Assembly: GCF_026241515.1 (NCBI RefSeq) | Contig: NZ_JAPHPW010000002.1 | Location: 1 to 64,000, forward strand | Origin: Vibrio sp. 14G-20 | GTDB lineage: Bacteria; Pseudomonadota; Gammaproteobacteria; Enterobacterales; Vibrionaceae | Length of the DNA: 64,000 nt | Direction: 5' to 3' | Shown here: positions 18,388-27,157 of the stretch, piece by piece | Numbering within the stretch: position 1 is the first letter of the stretch | Layout of the letters: each line of letters starts with the position of its first letter | Made by a program: the position numbers and the translations under genes | The notes under the pieces: model-generated | Database searches by the model: none | Seen by the model: only the letters and a program-made list of their open reading frames with translations | Told to the model about the DNA's origin: nothing

Positions 18388-19763
18388 GTCGATATGATTT
18401 AGCTCTTGCAGCACTTCAAGCAAAGGTAGGGCGCTTGGAGCCTTTCAAACTAACCAAGACCATGCTTGTGACGCTAGTTCTGCTGTTTAGCACTGCTTTT
18501 TCTACATTGGTTTCTGCGGCTGATATTTATGACCTGCAGAGGAGTGGCGATGTCGAATTGATCGCTTGGGTCGGAGAAAAACCGAAGTCTGGCGACAAGA
18601 TAGCTCCAGCCAAAGTCAGCGTTAATGAGCAAGTGATTCTGACCATTGAGGTGGCGACTCCACGCTGGCTAACGGGTGGTACTCGAATTGGTAGTATCGA
18701 AATCCCAAATGTGATTGCCAAGCAGCGAAATCAACTTGCGACCAACTACACTGAGCGAGTGGGTGGCACAACATGGTCACGCCAACGCTGGGAAGTGACG
18801 CTTTATCCGATGACTTCTGGCGAATTCGTGATTCCGACGGTACCTGTTCGTGTCCAAATCTCTGCTCCTGATGGTTCAAACGTAGGCGGTACGCTTTATA
18901 CGCAGCCGATTAAGTTTGAAGCCTCATTACCGTCTGGTTTGTTAAGCGATGAATCGCCTTGGTTTTCTGCGACAGACGTGGATGTTGAGCAGCAGTGGCA
19001 ACGTTCGAGCGAAGACTTAAAAGTGGGTGATGCGGTTACACGCACCGTGACGATCAAAGCCAAAGACAGCTTGTCTGTGTTACTGCCAGATGTGTTGTCC
19101 AATGAATCGACTCAGCAATATCAAGCTTACCCACAACCTAATCGTTTAGACGATACACAAGAACGTGGTGATTACCGTTCTAGCCGAGTGGAAGAAACGG
19201 TTTATGTGATTCAACAAGGTGGCGAATTTACCTTGCCAGATTTCTCATTTCAGTGGTGGGACAGCAAGAACCAACGTCTTGAAAATGTGGTCATAAAAGG
19301 TGAAGCGTTTGAAGCAAAACACACGCTCCAATCCTTCATCAAGGCTTATATGTCGGTCTTTATCAGTGTTGGTTTAGCATTAGTGTTGTGTGTTGCGTTA
19401 TTTGTTTCTTTGAAGCGTTATTACGAGAACCGACCAACACCGAGCTGGTTGGTATTCCGTCGTTTGCTTAAGCAAGGCAATTGGTCTGCATTAAGAACGT
19501 TTATCTACCGTCAATTGCGAAGCGAAACCTCTCAGCTAGAACTGGGTAAAGTGAAGCTTAGTAAATTGAATGGACAAAAACGTTGGGTTAAAGATAGCGA
19601 AGCCCTTCAACAAGGGCGCGAAGACAAAAACGTATTTACTCGTTTATGGAAAGACTTACGTAACTTACCCGCTGACACATCAAACTCAAGTAATTATCGT
19701 TCGATTTTCGACCGCTTGAAAATCCCGAAAGCCTTGCCAGACTTAAAAGATAGAACTAAGTAG
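18384..19763 (+). CDS. BatD-like oxygen-tolerance family protein
   Basis: The 459-residue exported protein is last in the Bat operon, with a 4-bp ATGA overlap. A signal peptide or anchor (about residues 26-47) precedes a BatD domain: VSVNEQVILTIEV, GTTWSRQRWEVTLYPMTSGEFVIPTVPV and a second Ig-like part ending VIQQGGEFTLPDFSFQWWD. A C-terminal helix (SVFISVGLALVLCVALFVSL) and ~110 cytoplasmic residues follow. The name 'aerotolerance' comes from Bacteroides work; the molecular function is not settled. Confidence 0.87.
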   Translation: MSRYDLALAALQAKVGRLEPFKLTKTMLVTLVLLFSTAFSTLVSAADIYDLQRSGDVELIAWVGEKPKSGDKIAPAKVSVNEQVILTIEVATPRWLTGGTRIGSIEIPNVIAKQRNQLATNYTERVGGTTWSRQRWEVTLYPMTSGEFVIPTVPVRVQISAPDGSNVGGTLYTQPIKFEASLPSGLLSDESPWFSATDVDVEQQWQRSSEDLKVGDAVTRTVTIKAKDSLSVLLPDVLSNESTQQYQAYPQPNRLDDTQERGDYRSSRVEETVYVIQQGGEFTLPDFSFQWWDSKNQRLENVVIKGEAFEAKHTLQSFIKAYMSVFISVGLALVLCVALFVSLKRYYENRPTPSWLVFRRLLKQGNWSALRTFIYRQLRSETSQLELGKVKLSKLNGQKRWVKDSEALQQGREDKNVFTRLWKDLRNLPADTSNSSNYRSIFDRLKIPKALPDLKDRTK

Positions 19764-19795
19764 CAAACTTTAGTTATTCGCATCGAACATAATCG

Positions 19796-19828
19796 GCAGG
19801 TTCTCTACTATAGGGAACCTGCTTCTTT
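19796..19828 (+). terminator. Terminator after the Bat operon
   Basis: GCAGGTTC (19796-19803) pairs with GAACCTGC (19815-19822), with CTA/TAG extending the stem, followed by TTCTTT. The T-tract is weak. A lone half-site TAGTTAT (19771-19777) lies just before it, upstream of the LysR gene. Confidence 0.65.
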
Positions 19829-19841
19829 AATATGGAACTGT

Positions 19842-20747
19842 ATGAAAAGTACCGAACTAAATCTAATTCCTATATTTGTTGCTATCTATGAAGAGCAGAA
19901 CTTGTCTAGAGCTGCTAATCGCATGGATATAAGCCAACCTGCTGTGAGCAAAGCGCTTGCAAGGTTGAGAGATATCTATGACGAGCCACTGTTTCACCGA
20001 ACCACTTCAGGCGTAGAGCCAACCACATTCGCTATTGATATCTATCCTGCAATGGCCGCTGCGCTTAAAAACTTTACGTCTACCTTATCTGCATCAAGAG
20101 ACTTCGATCCTAAAACCTCTGGTCGTGTATTTTCTATTGCCTGCGTCTCGGCGGCGAGCTATGAAATGATGCCAAGAGTGATGCAGCTAATCAGCCAGGT
20201 TGCACCCGGTATCGCACTCGAAGTTCACCCTCTGTTTACGGAAGATTATGAGTCTGATTTAAGGCTCCAAAGACACGATGTTATTGTCGATATGACGCCA
20301 AAAGGAAGAACCATGCTTAAGCATGAGGTGATTTCTCGAGAAGAGTTGGTGGTGGTGTGCCGCAAAGACCATCCTACGATTAGCGATACGATCGATATGG
20401 AACAGTTTTTAGCGCTCGATCATGTGGTTGTATCTCGTTGGCATGCACGTAAAAGCTTATTGAGTTCTGAACATTTTAGCGATTTGGAAAAACGCAGAAT
20501 TGTGTATCGAGCGGCAGGGGTAGTCGAGATGCTTCCTGTGATTGAAGGATCTGATGCTATCGGTATGTTACCTATTTCATCGGTGCGTTGTTTTGCTAAA
20601 AAGTACGCCGTAAAAACATTGCCGTTACCATTCGAACTGGAAGACCTCGATATGTGTATGATTTGGCACCCAAGTCGCACCAACGAACCAAGCCATAAAT
20701 GGTTACGAGCTAAGATCAAAGCGGCAGCAAAAGAAATATCAAGTTAG
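19842..20747 (+). CDS. LysR-family transcriptional regulator
   Basis: The 301-residue regulator has the N-terminal winged helix of LysR proteins ([20 protein letters not shown] then [20 protein letters not shown]). A substrate-binding-like domain from about residue 90 follows. The N-terminus ([20 protein letters not shown]) is of the NodD/SyrM-like branch. It lies in the middle of the sulfatase cluster, so it is the natural candidate for binding the ATAAC/GTTAT dyads upstream of neighbouring units. The effector is unknown. Confidence 0.88.
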   Translation: MKSTELNLIPIFVAIYEEQNLSRAANRMDISQPAVSKALARLRDIYDEPLFHRTTSGVEPTTFAIDIYPAMAAALKNFTSTLSASRDFDPKTSGRVFSIACVSAASYEMMPRVMQLISQVAPGIALEVHPLFTEDYESDLRLQRHDVIVDMTPKGRTMLKHEVISREELVVVCRKDHPTISDTIDMEQFLALDHVVVSRWHARKSLLSSEHFSDLEKRRIVYRAAGVVEMLPVIEGSDAIGMLPISSVRCFAKKYAVKTLPLPFELEDLDMCMIWHPSRTNEPSHKWLRAKIKAAAKEISS

Positions 20748-20766
20748 CCTATACAAGGACATAGCC

Positions 20767-21672
20767 ATGGAAAGCATTCGCGCGATTTTAAACGGTAAGA
20801 AAGCCAACATCCCGGAATTAAGACAAGTCATCTTTGCGGCGAGGGACAATGATATTGACCTGCAAGTTAGAGTGACTTGGGAATCGTCGGATATGTTTCG
20901 TTTGGTAAGCGAGGCAATATGCGATGGTGTGAAGCGTCTGATTGTGGCTGGTGGTGATGGAACGGTAAATGAAGCCGTGAATGCGCTTAACCAGTTTCGT
21001 GCTAGCGAGAGGCCGCAGCTTGCTATTATTCCCATGGGAACCGCGAATGATTTTGCGACCGCCATCGGAATTCCTAGCGATATTGCTCAGGCGTTTACGC
21101 TTGCTTTAGAAGGGAAGGCGGCCGCGGTCGACAGTGTTCGTGCCAATGATCGTTATTTCATAAATGTTGCTGCAGCGGGTTTTGGCGCCGAAGTGACGGC
21201 CGAAACGCCCGTTGAACTTAAAGACTTTCTTGGTGGTGGTGCATACACGCTAACAGGTGTAGTCAAAGCGCTAGGCTTTAAACCTTACAGCGGTACCTTG
21301 ACCATAGATAAAGGCAGCTTTACAGGGGAGATCCTTGTTGGTGCTTTTTGCAATGGTCGCTTAGCAGGTGGTGGACAAGAACTAGCACCGAATGCGCTGA
21401 TTGATGACGGCTTAATGGATCTTACTTTAATAAAAGCCTTCGTTGCTTCTGACTTGCAAAAAGTCATCGAAGAGCTCAAGCATCCAGTCGACGACGGCAA
21501 GTACATTGTTCACACCCAAGCGCGTTGGTTAGAGGTAGATTTCCCTCAGCCACTGCCCATTAACCTTGACGGTGAACCTTATCGATCCAACCAAATACGT
21601 TTTGAAGTCATGCCATCCAGCATTTGTTTGGTGCTGCCCGATAGCTGTCCTTGTTTGGTGAAGAACCAGTGA
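20767..21672 (+). CDS. yegS: YegS-like lipid kinase (diacylglycerol kinase catalytic domain)
   Basis: The 301-residue protein has the DAGK catalytic core: the nucleotide-binding loop [15 protein letters not shown] (near residue 60), then [13 protein letters not shown] and DGLMDLTLI. The length fits YegS, which phosphorylates lipids such as phosphatidylglycerol in vitro. Its start follows the LysR stop by 19 bp, so the two are probably cotranscribed. Its tie to the sulfatase genes is unclear. Confidence 0.85.
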   Translation: MESIRAILNGKKANIPELRQVIFAARDNDIDLQVRVTWESSDMFRLVSEAICDGVKRLIVAGGDGTVNEAVNALNQFRASERPQLAIIPMGTANDFATAIGIPSDIAQAFTLALEGKAAAVDSVRANDRYFINVAAAGFGAEVTAETPVELKDFLGGGAYTLTGVVKALGFKPYSGTLTIDKGSFTGEILVGAFCNGRLAGGGQELAPNALIDDGLMDLTLIKAFVASDLQKVIEELKHPVDDGKYIVHTQARWLEVDFPQPLPINLDGEPYRSNQIRFEVMPSSICLVLPDSCPCLVKNQ

Positions 21673-21714
21673 AGGCACTTAACTTATATTGATTCAATCT
21701 ATTCGCTATTGATT

Positions 21715-21776
21715 AAAAGAGCCGCTTATCTGTTTCGACTGAATCAGTCTGAATATGATAAACGGCTCTTTTCTTG
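21715..21776. terminator. Bidirectional terminator between yegS and the phosphatase
   Basis: AAAAGAGCCG (21715-21724) pairs with CGGCTCTTTT (21763-21772), with inner TTATC/GATAA arms, flanked by A-rich and T-rich tracts. It serves the plus-strand lipid kinase and possibly the convergent phosphatase. Confidence 0.75.
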
Positions 21777-21839
21777 AGTGGGTGCTGGATTCGAAATCTA
21801 GATGACGAAACCTAGATCAGGAAACCTTAGAGATTGAGT

Positions 21840-23522
21840 CTACTCAGTGATCTCTTGTAGTACCTCTCCAATTGACCCACTTGGTTGTGTGATCCCCAGT
21901 TTGTTTGAAAGCGTCGGGGCAATATCGTATGGCGTGATTGCACGCGAGACCTTCTGAGCCTCAACATCGTAGCCTGCGAAGATAACTGGTACATGTGTGT
22001 CGTACTTCCACGGAGAACCATGAGTCGAGGCAATTTGTAGACCTTCCATGTCGTTAATGTAGCTACGCGGATTAAATACCACATACACATCGCCTGAACG
22101 TGCAGGGTGATAGTTGTTCTTGATTAACTGCATCACATGAGTGTCAGGGACTCGGTTGGCTGCGATATCACTGCTTGATACCGCAAACGCAACGCCTTTC
22201 ACTTTGGCAATTTCATCTGCAATGGCTTCTTGTATCTTAGCTAAATCCAACTTCTTCTCTGCGATTAAGTCGTGATTCAGATAGATATAAGGCTGTGCAT
22301 ACAAGCGAATTGCGTCTTTGGTTAGACCAAATTCATCCTTCAATCGTTTCTCAACACCACTCGATAGTAGTGTGTCTTTATTGAAGTATTGAGCTTGATT
22401 GAAACCAAGCGCATTTGCCGCAGGTGAAGATTCAGGAACACCATGGTCGGCAGACAGAACAATTAATGTGTTTTCTAGCCCGACTTGGTTATCAACGGTT
22501 TTGAAAAGCTTAGCGAGCGTCTTATCCAGGCGGATTAAGTTGTCTTCAGTCTCTAAGCTTTCAGGGCCGTATAGGTGCACCACGTAGTCGTTTGATGAGA
22601 AACTCACGGATAGATAATCAGTAACGTCACCTTGGCCAAGCTTCTCTTGCATTAACAAGGTGCTAGCGAAGTTTTCTGTGATTTCATCACCAGCGGGGCT
22701 CACGGTTAATGTCGTGCTGTAATATTTATAGCTCGCAGGGCCGTAAGGGTGAGGGAAGGTGCGTTGGAAATCACCGAGTTTCACTTTGTGTTCGGTATCG
22801 TGTTCTTGCAACGTGTACTTATCACGCGGTAACGAGAGCTCCCACTTCTGTTTCGAATACTGAGCAGCAATCGCTTTCTCGTTCCAACGTGATACCCAAT
22901 CTGGGTACTCGTCGTAGTAATAGTTGCTGGTGACAAACTCAGATTGCGCTTTGGAGAACCAGAAGGCTTTACCACTGTGTCCCGCCAATGAGATTGCACC
23001 GCGGTCTTTCACTGATACACCGAATACTTTTGATTTTCCACTATTGGAAATCGTCAGCTCATCACCAAACGTGGTGGAAAGTATTGGCTCAGGAGAACGG
23101 CCATCGCCCTGTGCTGTCTTCTGCGTTGGGTCTATCTCTGTTGCTTTATCAACACCCGCACCAGAGGTCAGCATTTGGTAGTTACCGTCTTCTACGTTAT
23201 ACACCAAACGTTCTTCGCTACGGTCATACCAAACATTACCTACCATGCCGTGTACGCTCGGTGGAGCACCGGTTGCGAGCGACACATGCCCCACGATCGT
23301 TTCTGTGTTGCCATGTTGGTAGTTCGCGTTGGTGTAGTAAGTGCCGTCATCCATTAAGTACCGGAAACCACCTTCACCGAAGTTATGCTTATATCGTTCG
23401 ATTAGGTCTGCGCGCAGGCCATCTACCGTGATTTGAAGGACTAGATCTGGCTTTTCCGCAGCCGAAACAGGGAAGGCACAGAGTAACGCAAGTGTTAGTC
23501 CTGAAAGCTTGGTGTATTGCAT
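21840..23522 (-). CDS. PafA-like alkaline phosphatase-superfamily enzyme
   Basis: The 560-residue exported enzyme has a signal peptide (residues 1-22, ending VSAAE). The first metal site is LVLQITVDGLRADL and the nucleophile region is HGNTETIVGHVSLATGAPPSVHGMVGN, with Thr instead of Ser or Cys. Later motifs are DYVVHLYGPES, LIVLSADHGVPES and ASTHGSPWKYDTHVPVIFAG. These fit the PafA/nucleotide-pyrophosphatase branch acting on phosphate monoesters. With Thr at the nucleophile it is not a formylglycine sulfatase. It lies among the sulfatase genes and ends at a shared terminator. Confidence 0.82.
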   Translation of the reverse strand: MQYTKLSGLTLALLCAFPVSAAEKPDLVLQITVDGLRADLIERYKHNFGEGGFRYLMDDGTYYTNANYQHGNTETIVGHVSLATGAPPSVHGMVGNVWYDRSEERLVYNVEDGNYQMLTSGAGVDKATEIDPTQKTAQGDGRSPEPILSTTFGDELTISNSGKSKVFGVSVKDRGAISLAGHSGKAFWFSKAQSEFVTSNYYYDEYPDWVSRWNEKAIAAQYSKQKWELSLPRDKYTLQEHDTEHKVKLGDFQRTFPHPYGPASYKYYSTTLTVSPAGDEITENFASTLLMQEKLGQGDVTDYLSVSFSSNDYVVHLYGPESLETEDNLIRLDKTLAKLFKTVDNQVGLENTLIVLSADHGVPESSPAANALGFNQAQYFNKDTLLSSGVEKRLKDEFGLTKDAIRLYAQPYIYLNHDLIAEKKLDLAKIQEAIADEIAKVKGVAFAVSSSDIAANRVPDTHVMQLIKNNYHPARSGDVYVVFNPRSYINDMEGLQIASTHGSPWKYDTHVPVIFAGYDVEAQKVSRAITPYDIAPTLSNKLGITQPSGSIGEVLQEITE

Positions 23523-23606
23523 AGAGTTTCCTTATTCAGTATTGCCGTAGCGTTCCAACGTTTGGTCAGATTTCTAACGTGTGTACAGTGCGAATCGTAT
23601 TTTTAG

Positions 23607-24395
23607 TTAGTTCGTGTCCTTAACTAAACGCAGGCCCATATCTGACATAGTGATCGATTGGCTTGCGAAGTCACGACGGTAACTTTCAGATTCATTTTCG
23701 TCATAAGCAAAGCTGCCACCGCGAACCGACTTGTGCGATAAACCAACGTCGCTATGTTTTGCGTTGTTAGGGTTGTCTGTTGGACCGAATCGGTAGAAGG
23801 TGTCATCGAAGGCATCGATAACAAACTCGCCCACGTTTCCTGTCATGTCATATAAGCCTAGTTCATTTGGTTTCTTTAGCCCGACTGGATGTGCGCTATT
23901 TTTAGAATTTGCTGAGTACCACGCAATATCATCTAAGTTATTGGAACCACTGTAAGTATAGCCTTTACTTTTGTTACCACCTTTCGCTGCAAACTCCCAT
24001 TCTGCTTCAGTTGGTAAACGGTATTCTTCACCCGTTAGTTCATTCAACTGCTCAACGAAGTAGTTCGCCTGTTGCCAGCTAAGGTTATTGACTGGAACTT
24101 GTGGGTTTTTGAAATAACTGAGAGATGAACCCATCACCGATTCGAACAATTCTTGAGTCACCTCAAACTTCGCGATGTAGAAACTATCTACAGTTACATC
24201 ACGGGCTGGTCGTTCTGCTTTGGTCGCTTCTGGGCTGTTTGAACCCATGGTGAATGTTCCGCCTTCAACCAACACCATCTCTTGGTCAATTTTTTGAGCG
24301 ATAGGGTGTGTAGGCACGCTTGCACAGCCGCTTAGAAAAATAGTCATGGTGACGCCGCTAACTGCTGCTAAATGTTTGTAATTGATAAATTTCAT
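23607..24395 (-). CDS. SUMF1/FGE-domain lipoprotein lacking catalytic cysteines
   Basis: I start this at 24395 (262 residues), because TGAGGC precedes that ATG and the protein then opens with a lipoprotein signal ending LSGC. A start 51 bp upstream is possible. The body is a formylglycine-generating-enzyme-like fold: MVLVEGGTFTMGS, FEVTQELFESVMG, YRLPTEAEWEFAAKGG, GLYDMTGNVGEFV and SVRGGSFAYDENESESYRRD. Catalytic FGEs carry two copper-binding Cys after RGGS; here that stretch has none. It is therefore probably not a sulfatase-maturing oxidase. It is divergent from the radical-SAM maturase gene. Confidence 0.82.
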   Translation of the reverse strand: MKFINYKHLAAVSGVTMTIFLSGCASVPTHPIAQKIDQEMVLVEGGTFTMGSNSPEATKAERPARDVTVDSFYIAKFEVTQELFESVMGSSLSYFKNPQVPVNNLSWQQANYFVEQLNELTGEEYRLPTEAEWEFAAKGGNKSKGYTYSGSNNLDDIAWYSANSKNSAHPVGLKKPNELGLYDMTGNVGEFVIDAFDDTFYRFGPTDNPNNAKHSDVGLSHKSVRGGSFAYDENESESYRRDFASQSITMSDMGLRLVKDTN

Positions 24396-24454
24396 CACGT
24401 GCCTCAAATGTTCGAAATAGGGTGTAATTCTAACGTTTTTGGTCATTCCTATTG

Positions 24455-24471
24455 GTTATAAAGGGTATAAC
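24455..24471. promoter_or_regulatory. GTTATA-N5-TATAAC dyad between the SUMF1 and maturase genes
   Basis: GTTATA (24455-24460) and TATAAC (24466-24471) are inverted with a 5-base spacer in the divergent gap 24396-24532. Read on the minus strand, the flank TATAACCAATAGGAATG resembles TATAACTAATAGTTATG before the MoxR operon, matching at about 14 of 17 bases. Confidence 0.5.
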
Positions 24472-24532
24472 ATGCCACTGACTTAATTCGGAATTATGAT
24501 GGGAACAAGACACTAAGATAGGTAGGTAAATC

Positions 24533-25864
24533 ATGCACATTACTCAAGGTCCACAATATAACGGTAAAGCGTCTAAGCGCCTGCATGTTATGGCTAAGCC
24601 GATTGGCGCAGCGTGCAACATTGACTGTAAATATTGTTATTACCTAAGTAAGCAAGATTTGTTGGAGTACAAGAAAGGCAGTTCTCCAAGAATGGATGAT
24701 GAGACGCTAGAGACTTACATCAGACAATATATCGAAGGTCAAAATACGCCAGAAATCATCTTCTCATGGCAAGGTGGTGAACCGACCATGTTAGGTTTGG
24801 CTTATTTTGAGCGTGTGGTTGAGCTACAGAAAAAGTATCAACCCGAAGGTGTGTTAATTTCAAATGACCTACAAACTAATGGCACATTATTGAATGACGA
24901 TTGGGGTCGATTCTTAGCTAAGAACAACTTCCTAATCGGTTTAAGTATTGATGGCCCTGAAATGCTGCACAACGCTTACCGTACCAACCGAGCGGGTCGT
25001 GGCACATTCAAACAAGTGATGGCTGCTGTAGAGTTGCTGCACAAGCACCAAGTCAAATTCGCCACGCTTACCTGTGTGAATAACCTGACCAGTCAAAATG
25101 CACTCGAAGTGTATCGTTTCCTACGTGATGTGGTGAAGTCTCCACAAATGCAGTTTATTCCTATCGTAGAACAAAAAACCTTTAGAACGGTTGCACCGCA
25201 AACGTCTCAAGTGAGTGAGCAACTCAAACAAGGTGACAAACGTCTAATTCCAGGTCACAAGGATTCGATCATGGAATCATGGTGTGTATCGGACTTAGCG
25301 TGGGGCAACTTCCTGATCGCTGTGTTTGATGAGTGGGCGAAGCACGATATCGGTAAAGTGTTTGTTCAATATTTCGAAGCGAGCTTAGAAACGTGGATTG
25401 GTCGCCCAAACCCGCTTTGCACCCTGAATGAGATCTGCGGTAAAGGCTTAGCGATGGAGCCAAACGGCGATGTGTTCTCTTGTGACCACTATGTTTACCC
25501 TGAATATAAAATTGGCAACATCCACCACGAGAAGCTTGATGACTTAGCATACAGTGCACCACAACAGAAATTTGGTTTCGCTAAATCACGTACGCTGACG
25601 AGCCAATGTCAACAATGTGACTACAAATTTGCTTGTCATGGCGAGTGTCCGAAAAATCGCTTTATCAAAACTCGTGCGGGTGAGCCGGGCTTGAACTATT
25701 TATGCGCGGGCTGGCACAAGTTCTTCTCTCATGTTGATAAATCGATGGCGTATATCGCGCGTGCGATGAGACACCCTGTCGCTCATGGTAAGTACAGTGA
25801 TTCTGTGATGATGGCGCGTCGCGCAGAACTGGCAAAACAAACAACATTTGAGACTAAGTTTTAA
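24533..25864 (+). CDS. Anaerobic sulfatase-maturating radical SAM enzyme (anSME)
   Basis: The 443-residue radical SAM enzyme has the cluster motif CNIDCKYC (Cys28, 32, 35). A SPASM region follows: CTLNEICGKG, CDHYVYPEYKIGN, CQQCDYKFACHGECPKNRF and CAGW. Enzymes of this type oxidise the active-site Cys or Ser of sulfatases to formylglycine before export, without oxygen. The two Cys-type sulfatases at 6920 and 8829 are the obvious clients. The length is slightly above the usual ~370-400 residues because of a longer C-terminus. Confidence 0.9.
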   Translation: MHITQGPQYNGKASKRLHVMAKPIGAACNIDCKYCYYLSKQDLLEYKKGSSPRMDDETLETYIRQYIEGQNTPEIIFSWQGGEPTMLGLAYFERVVELQKKYQPEGVLISNDLQTNGTLLNDDWGRFLAKNNFLIGLSIDGPEMLHNAYRTNRAGRGTFKQVMAAVELLHKHQVKFATLTCVNNLTSQNALEVYRFLRDVVKSPQMQFIPIVEQKTFRTVAPQTSQVSEQLKQGDKRLIPGHKDSIMESWCVSDLAWGNFLIAVFDEWAKHDIGKVFVQYFEASLETWIGRPNPLCTLNEICGKGLAMEPNGDVFSCDHYVYPEYKIGNIHHEKLDDLAYSAPQQKFGFAKSRTLTSQCQQCDYKFACHGECPKNRFIKTRAGEPGLNYLCAGWHKFFSHVDKSMAYIARAMRHPVAHGKYSDSVMMARRAELAKQTTFETKF

Positions 25865-25951
25865 CTCAGTGTCTAGGTCTATCGATCCTAACGAAATTTA
25901 ATCAGATATGAGTCTAGGGAAAGGCTAAGTTCTCCAGCTTAAGGTAATACT

Positions 25952-27010
25952 ATGATCAAGAAGAGTTTAGCGACAGCGGTTGCTTTATTTATTTCAACGT
26001 CCGCATTGCTATCAACGTCAGCGATAGCGGCCAATAGCGTTCAACAAACCGTTGATGCGCCAGCACAAAATATCAATCAAGTGCTTGAAATGACGGACAC
26101 TCAAACCCGTATTCAGCAATTGTCTTACATGGCACAAGATCAGAATCAATCTGTTGAAAACCGTACTGGTGCACTGCAAGAGCTTGCTTCATACCCAAGC
26201 CAAAATGCGCTGGTGGCGGTGGCAAGAGGCTTAAAAGATCAAAACCCTGAAGTTCGTGAAGCGGCAGTTATCGGTTCTGAACCTTACCAACTTGAGCATC
26301 GTTGGGCGTTAGTATCGCCGCTGCTAAAAGACAAAGATACCATGGTTCGCCATACGGCAACGTCAAACCTAGTCCGTGACTTCAATGCGTTAAATGACGA
26401 GCAGAAAGCACAAATTGAACCACCAGTCACAGAGTTGATTAGCTTCTTGGAAACGCAAGAATCTGAAAAATTTCAACTGCTGTTTGCTGATGTGCTTCGT
26501 TGGTACAATGAGTGGGACAAGGCCGAAACAGTTTATTTAGAGCTCATTAAAACTCATCCTAAAGAGCCACAAGTTTGGTTGAGCTATGCCGATAACTTCC
26601 GTGCACAGAATAAAGACCAGCAAGCGGTTGAAGTGTTAGATCGTGGTTTGAAGAGCGTGCCAGATAACGCAGCAATGCATTACTCTAAGTCTTTGACTCT
26701 AGTTCGCCTTGATGACAAGAGCGCTGCAGCCAATGAGATTGAAGTAGCCGCGAAGTTAGCGAAAGATAACAGTTACTACTGGTACCTCAATGGGGTATTA
26801 CAAGAAGAGTTAGACATCGATAAATCGACTAAATCATTCGAAAAAGCGTATCTGATTTCGGGGTCTCCAGAGCAGTTATACGCGGTATGCGATATCTATG
26901 TCCGCTATGGCAATGAAAAGACCGATGATTGCTTAAGCGAGCTAGGTAAAGTGGCTCCTGACTATGTTATTGAGCAGTTGAAAGAGAAACGAGTAGCGCC
27001 AAGCTCATAA
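25952..27010 (+). CDS. Exported HEAT/TPR protein, haem-free paralogue of the cytochrome tail
   Basis: The 352-residue protein has a signal peptide (about residues 1-27, ending SAIAA) and only helical repeats. HEAT-like units come first (ALVAVARGLKDQNPEVREAAVIG, then SPLLKDKDTMVRHTATSNLV), then TPRs. It aligns along its length with the C-terminal part of the octahaem cytochrome at 10584: WALVSPLLKDKDTMVRH matches WQILEPLLKDPVLSIRS, and ELGKVAPDYVIEQLK matches SLSKVAPPEAINQLK. No CxxCH occurs. It may bind the same partner as the cytochrome tail. It lies 87 bp after the maturase gene. Confidence 0.82.
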   Translation: MIKKSLATAVALFISTSALLSTSAIAANSVQQTVDAPAQNINQVLEMTDTQTRIQQLSYMAQDQNQSVENRTGALQELASYPSQNALVAVARGLKDQNPEVREAAVIGSEPYQLEHRWALVSPLLKDKDTMVRHTATSNLVRDFNALNDEQKAQIEPPVTELISFLETQESEKFQLLFADVLRWYNEWDKAETVYLELIKTHPKEPQVWLSYADNFRAQNKDQQAVEVLDRGLKSVPDNAAMHYSKSLTLVRLDDKSAAANEIEVAAKLAKDNSYYWYLNGVLQEELDIDKSTKSFEKAYLISGSPEQLYAVCDIYVRYGNEKTDDCLSELGKVAPDYVIEQLKEKRVAPSS

Positions 27011-27043
27011 TATTCTAATGAGTAAACAGCGAAGCCGGTAATG

Positions 27044-27075
27044 AAAAGCCAGTCGACACGTTCGACTGGCTTTTT
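27044..27075 (+). terminator. Terminator after the HEAT/TPR gene
   Basis: AAAAGCCAGTCGA (27044-27056) pairs perfectly with TCGACTGGCTTTT (27062-27074) around a 5-base loop, ending in T. It closes the sulfatase cluster. Confidence 0.9.
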
Positions 27076-27125
27076 CGCATCCATGAACCACTTAGACAAG
27101 GCTCAAGCTATTAAATATAAAATAA

Positions 27126-27146
27126 GGGCAAGCCTATTACTTGCCC
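27126..27146 (-). terminator. Terminator of the gamma-glutamyltransferase gene
   Basis: GGGCAAG (27126-27132) and CTTGCCC (27140-27146) form a 7-bp stem. On the minus strand it is followed by the T-rich tract TTATTTTATATTT. It lies just past the ggt stop. Confidence 0.75.
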
Positions 27147-27157
27147 ATTTCGTTTTA

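Noticed and set aside
21840..23522. Third sulfatase in the cluster
   Set aside because: The nucleophile region is NTETIVGH with Thr, and there is no C/S-x-P/A-x-R maturation motif; it fits a PafA-like phosphatase.
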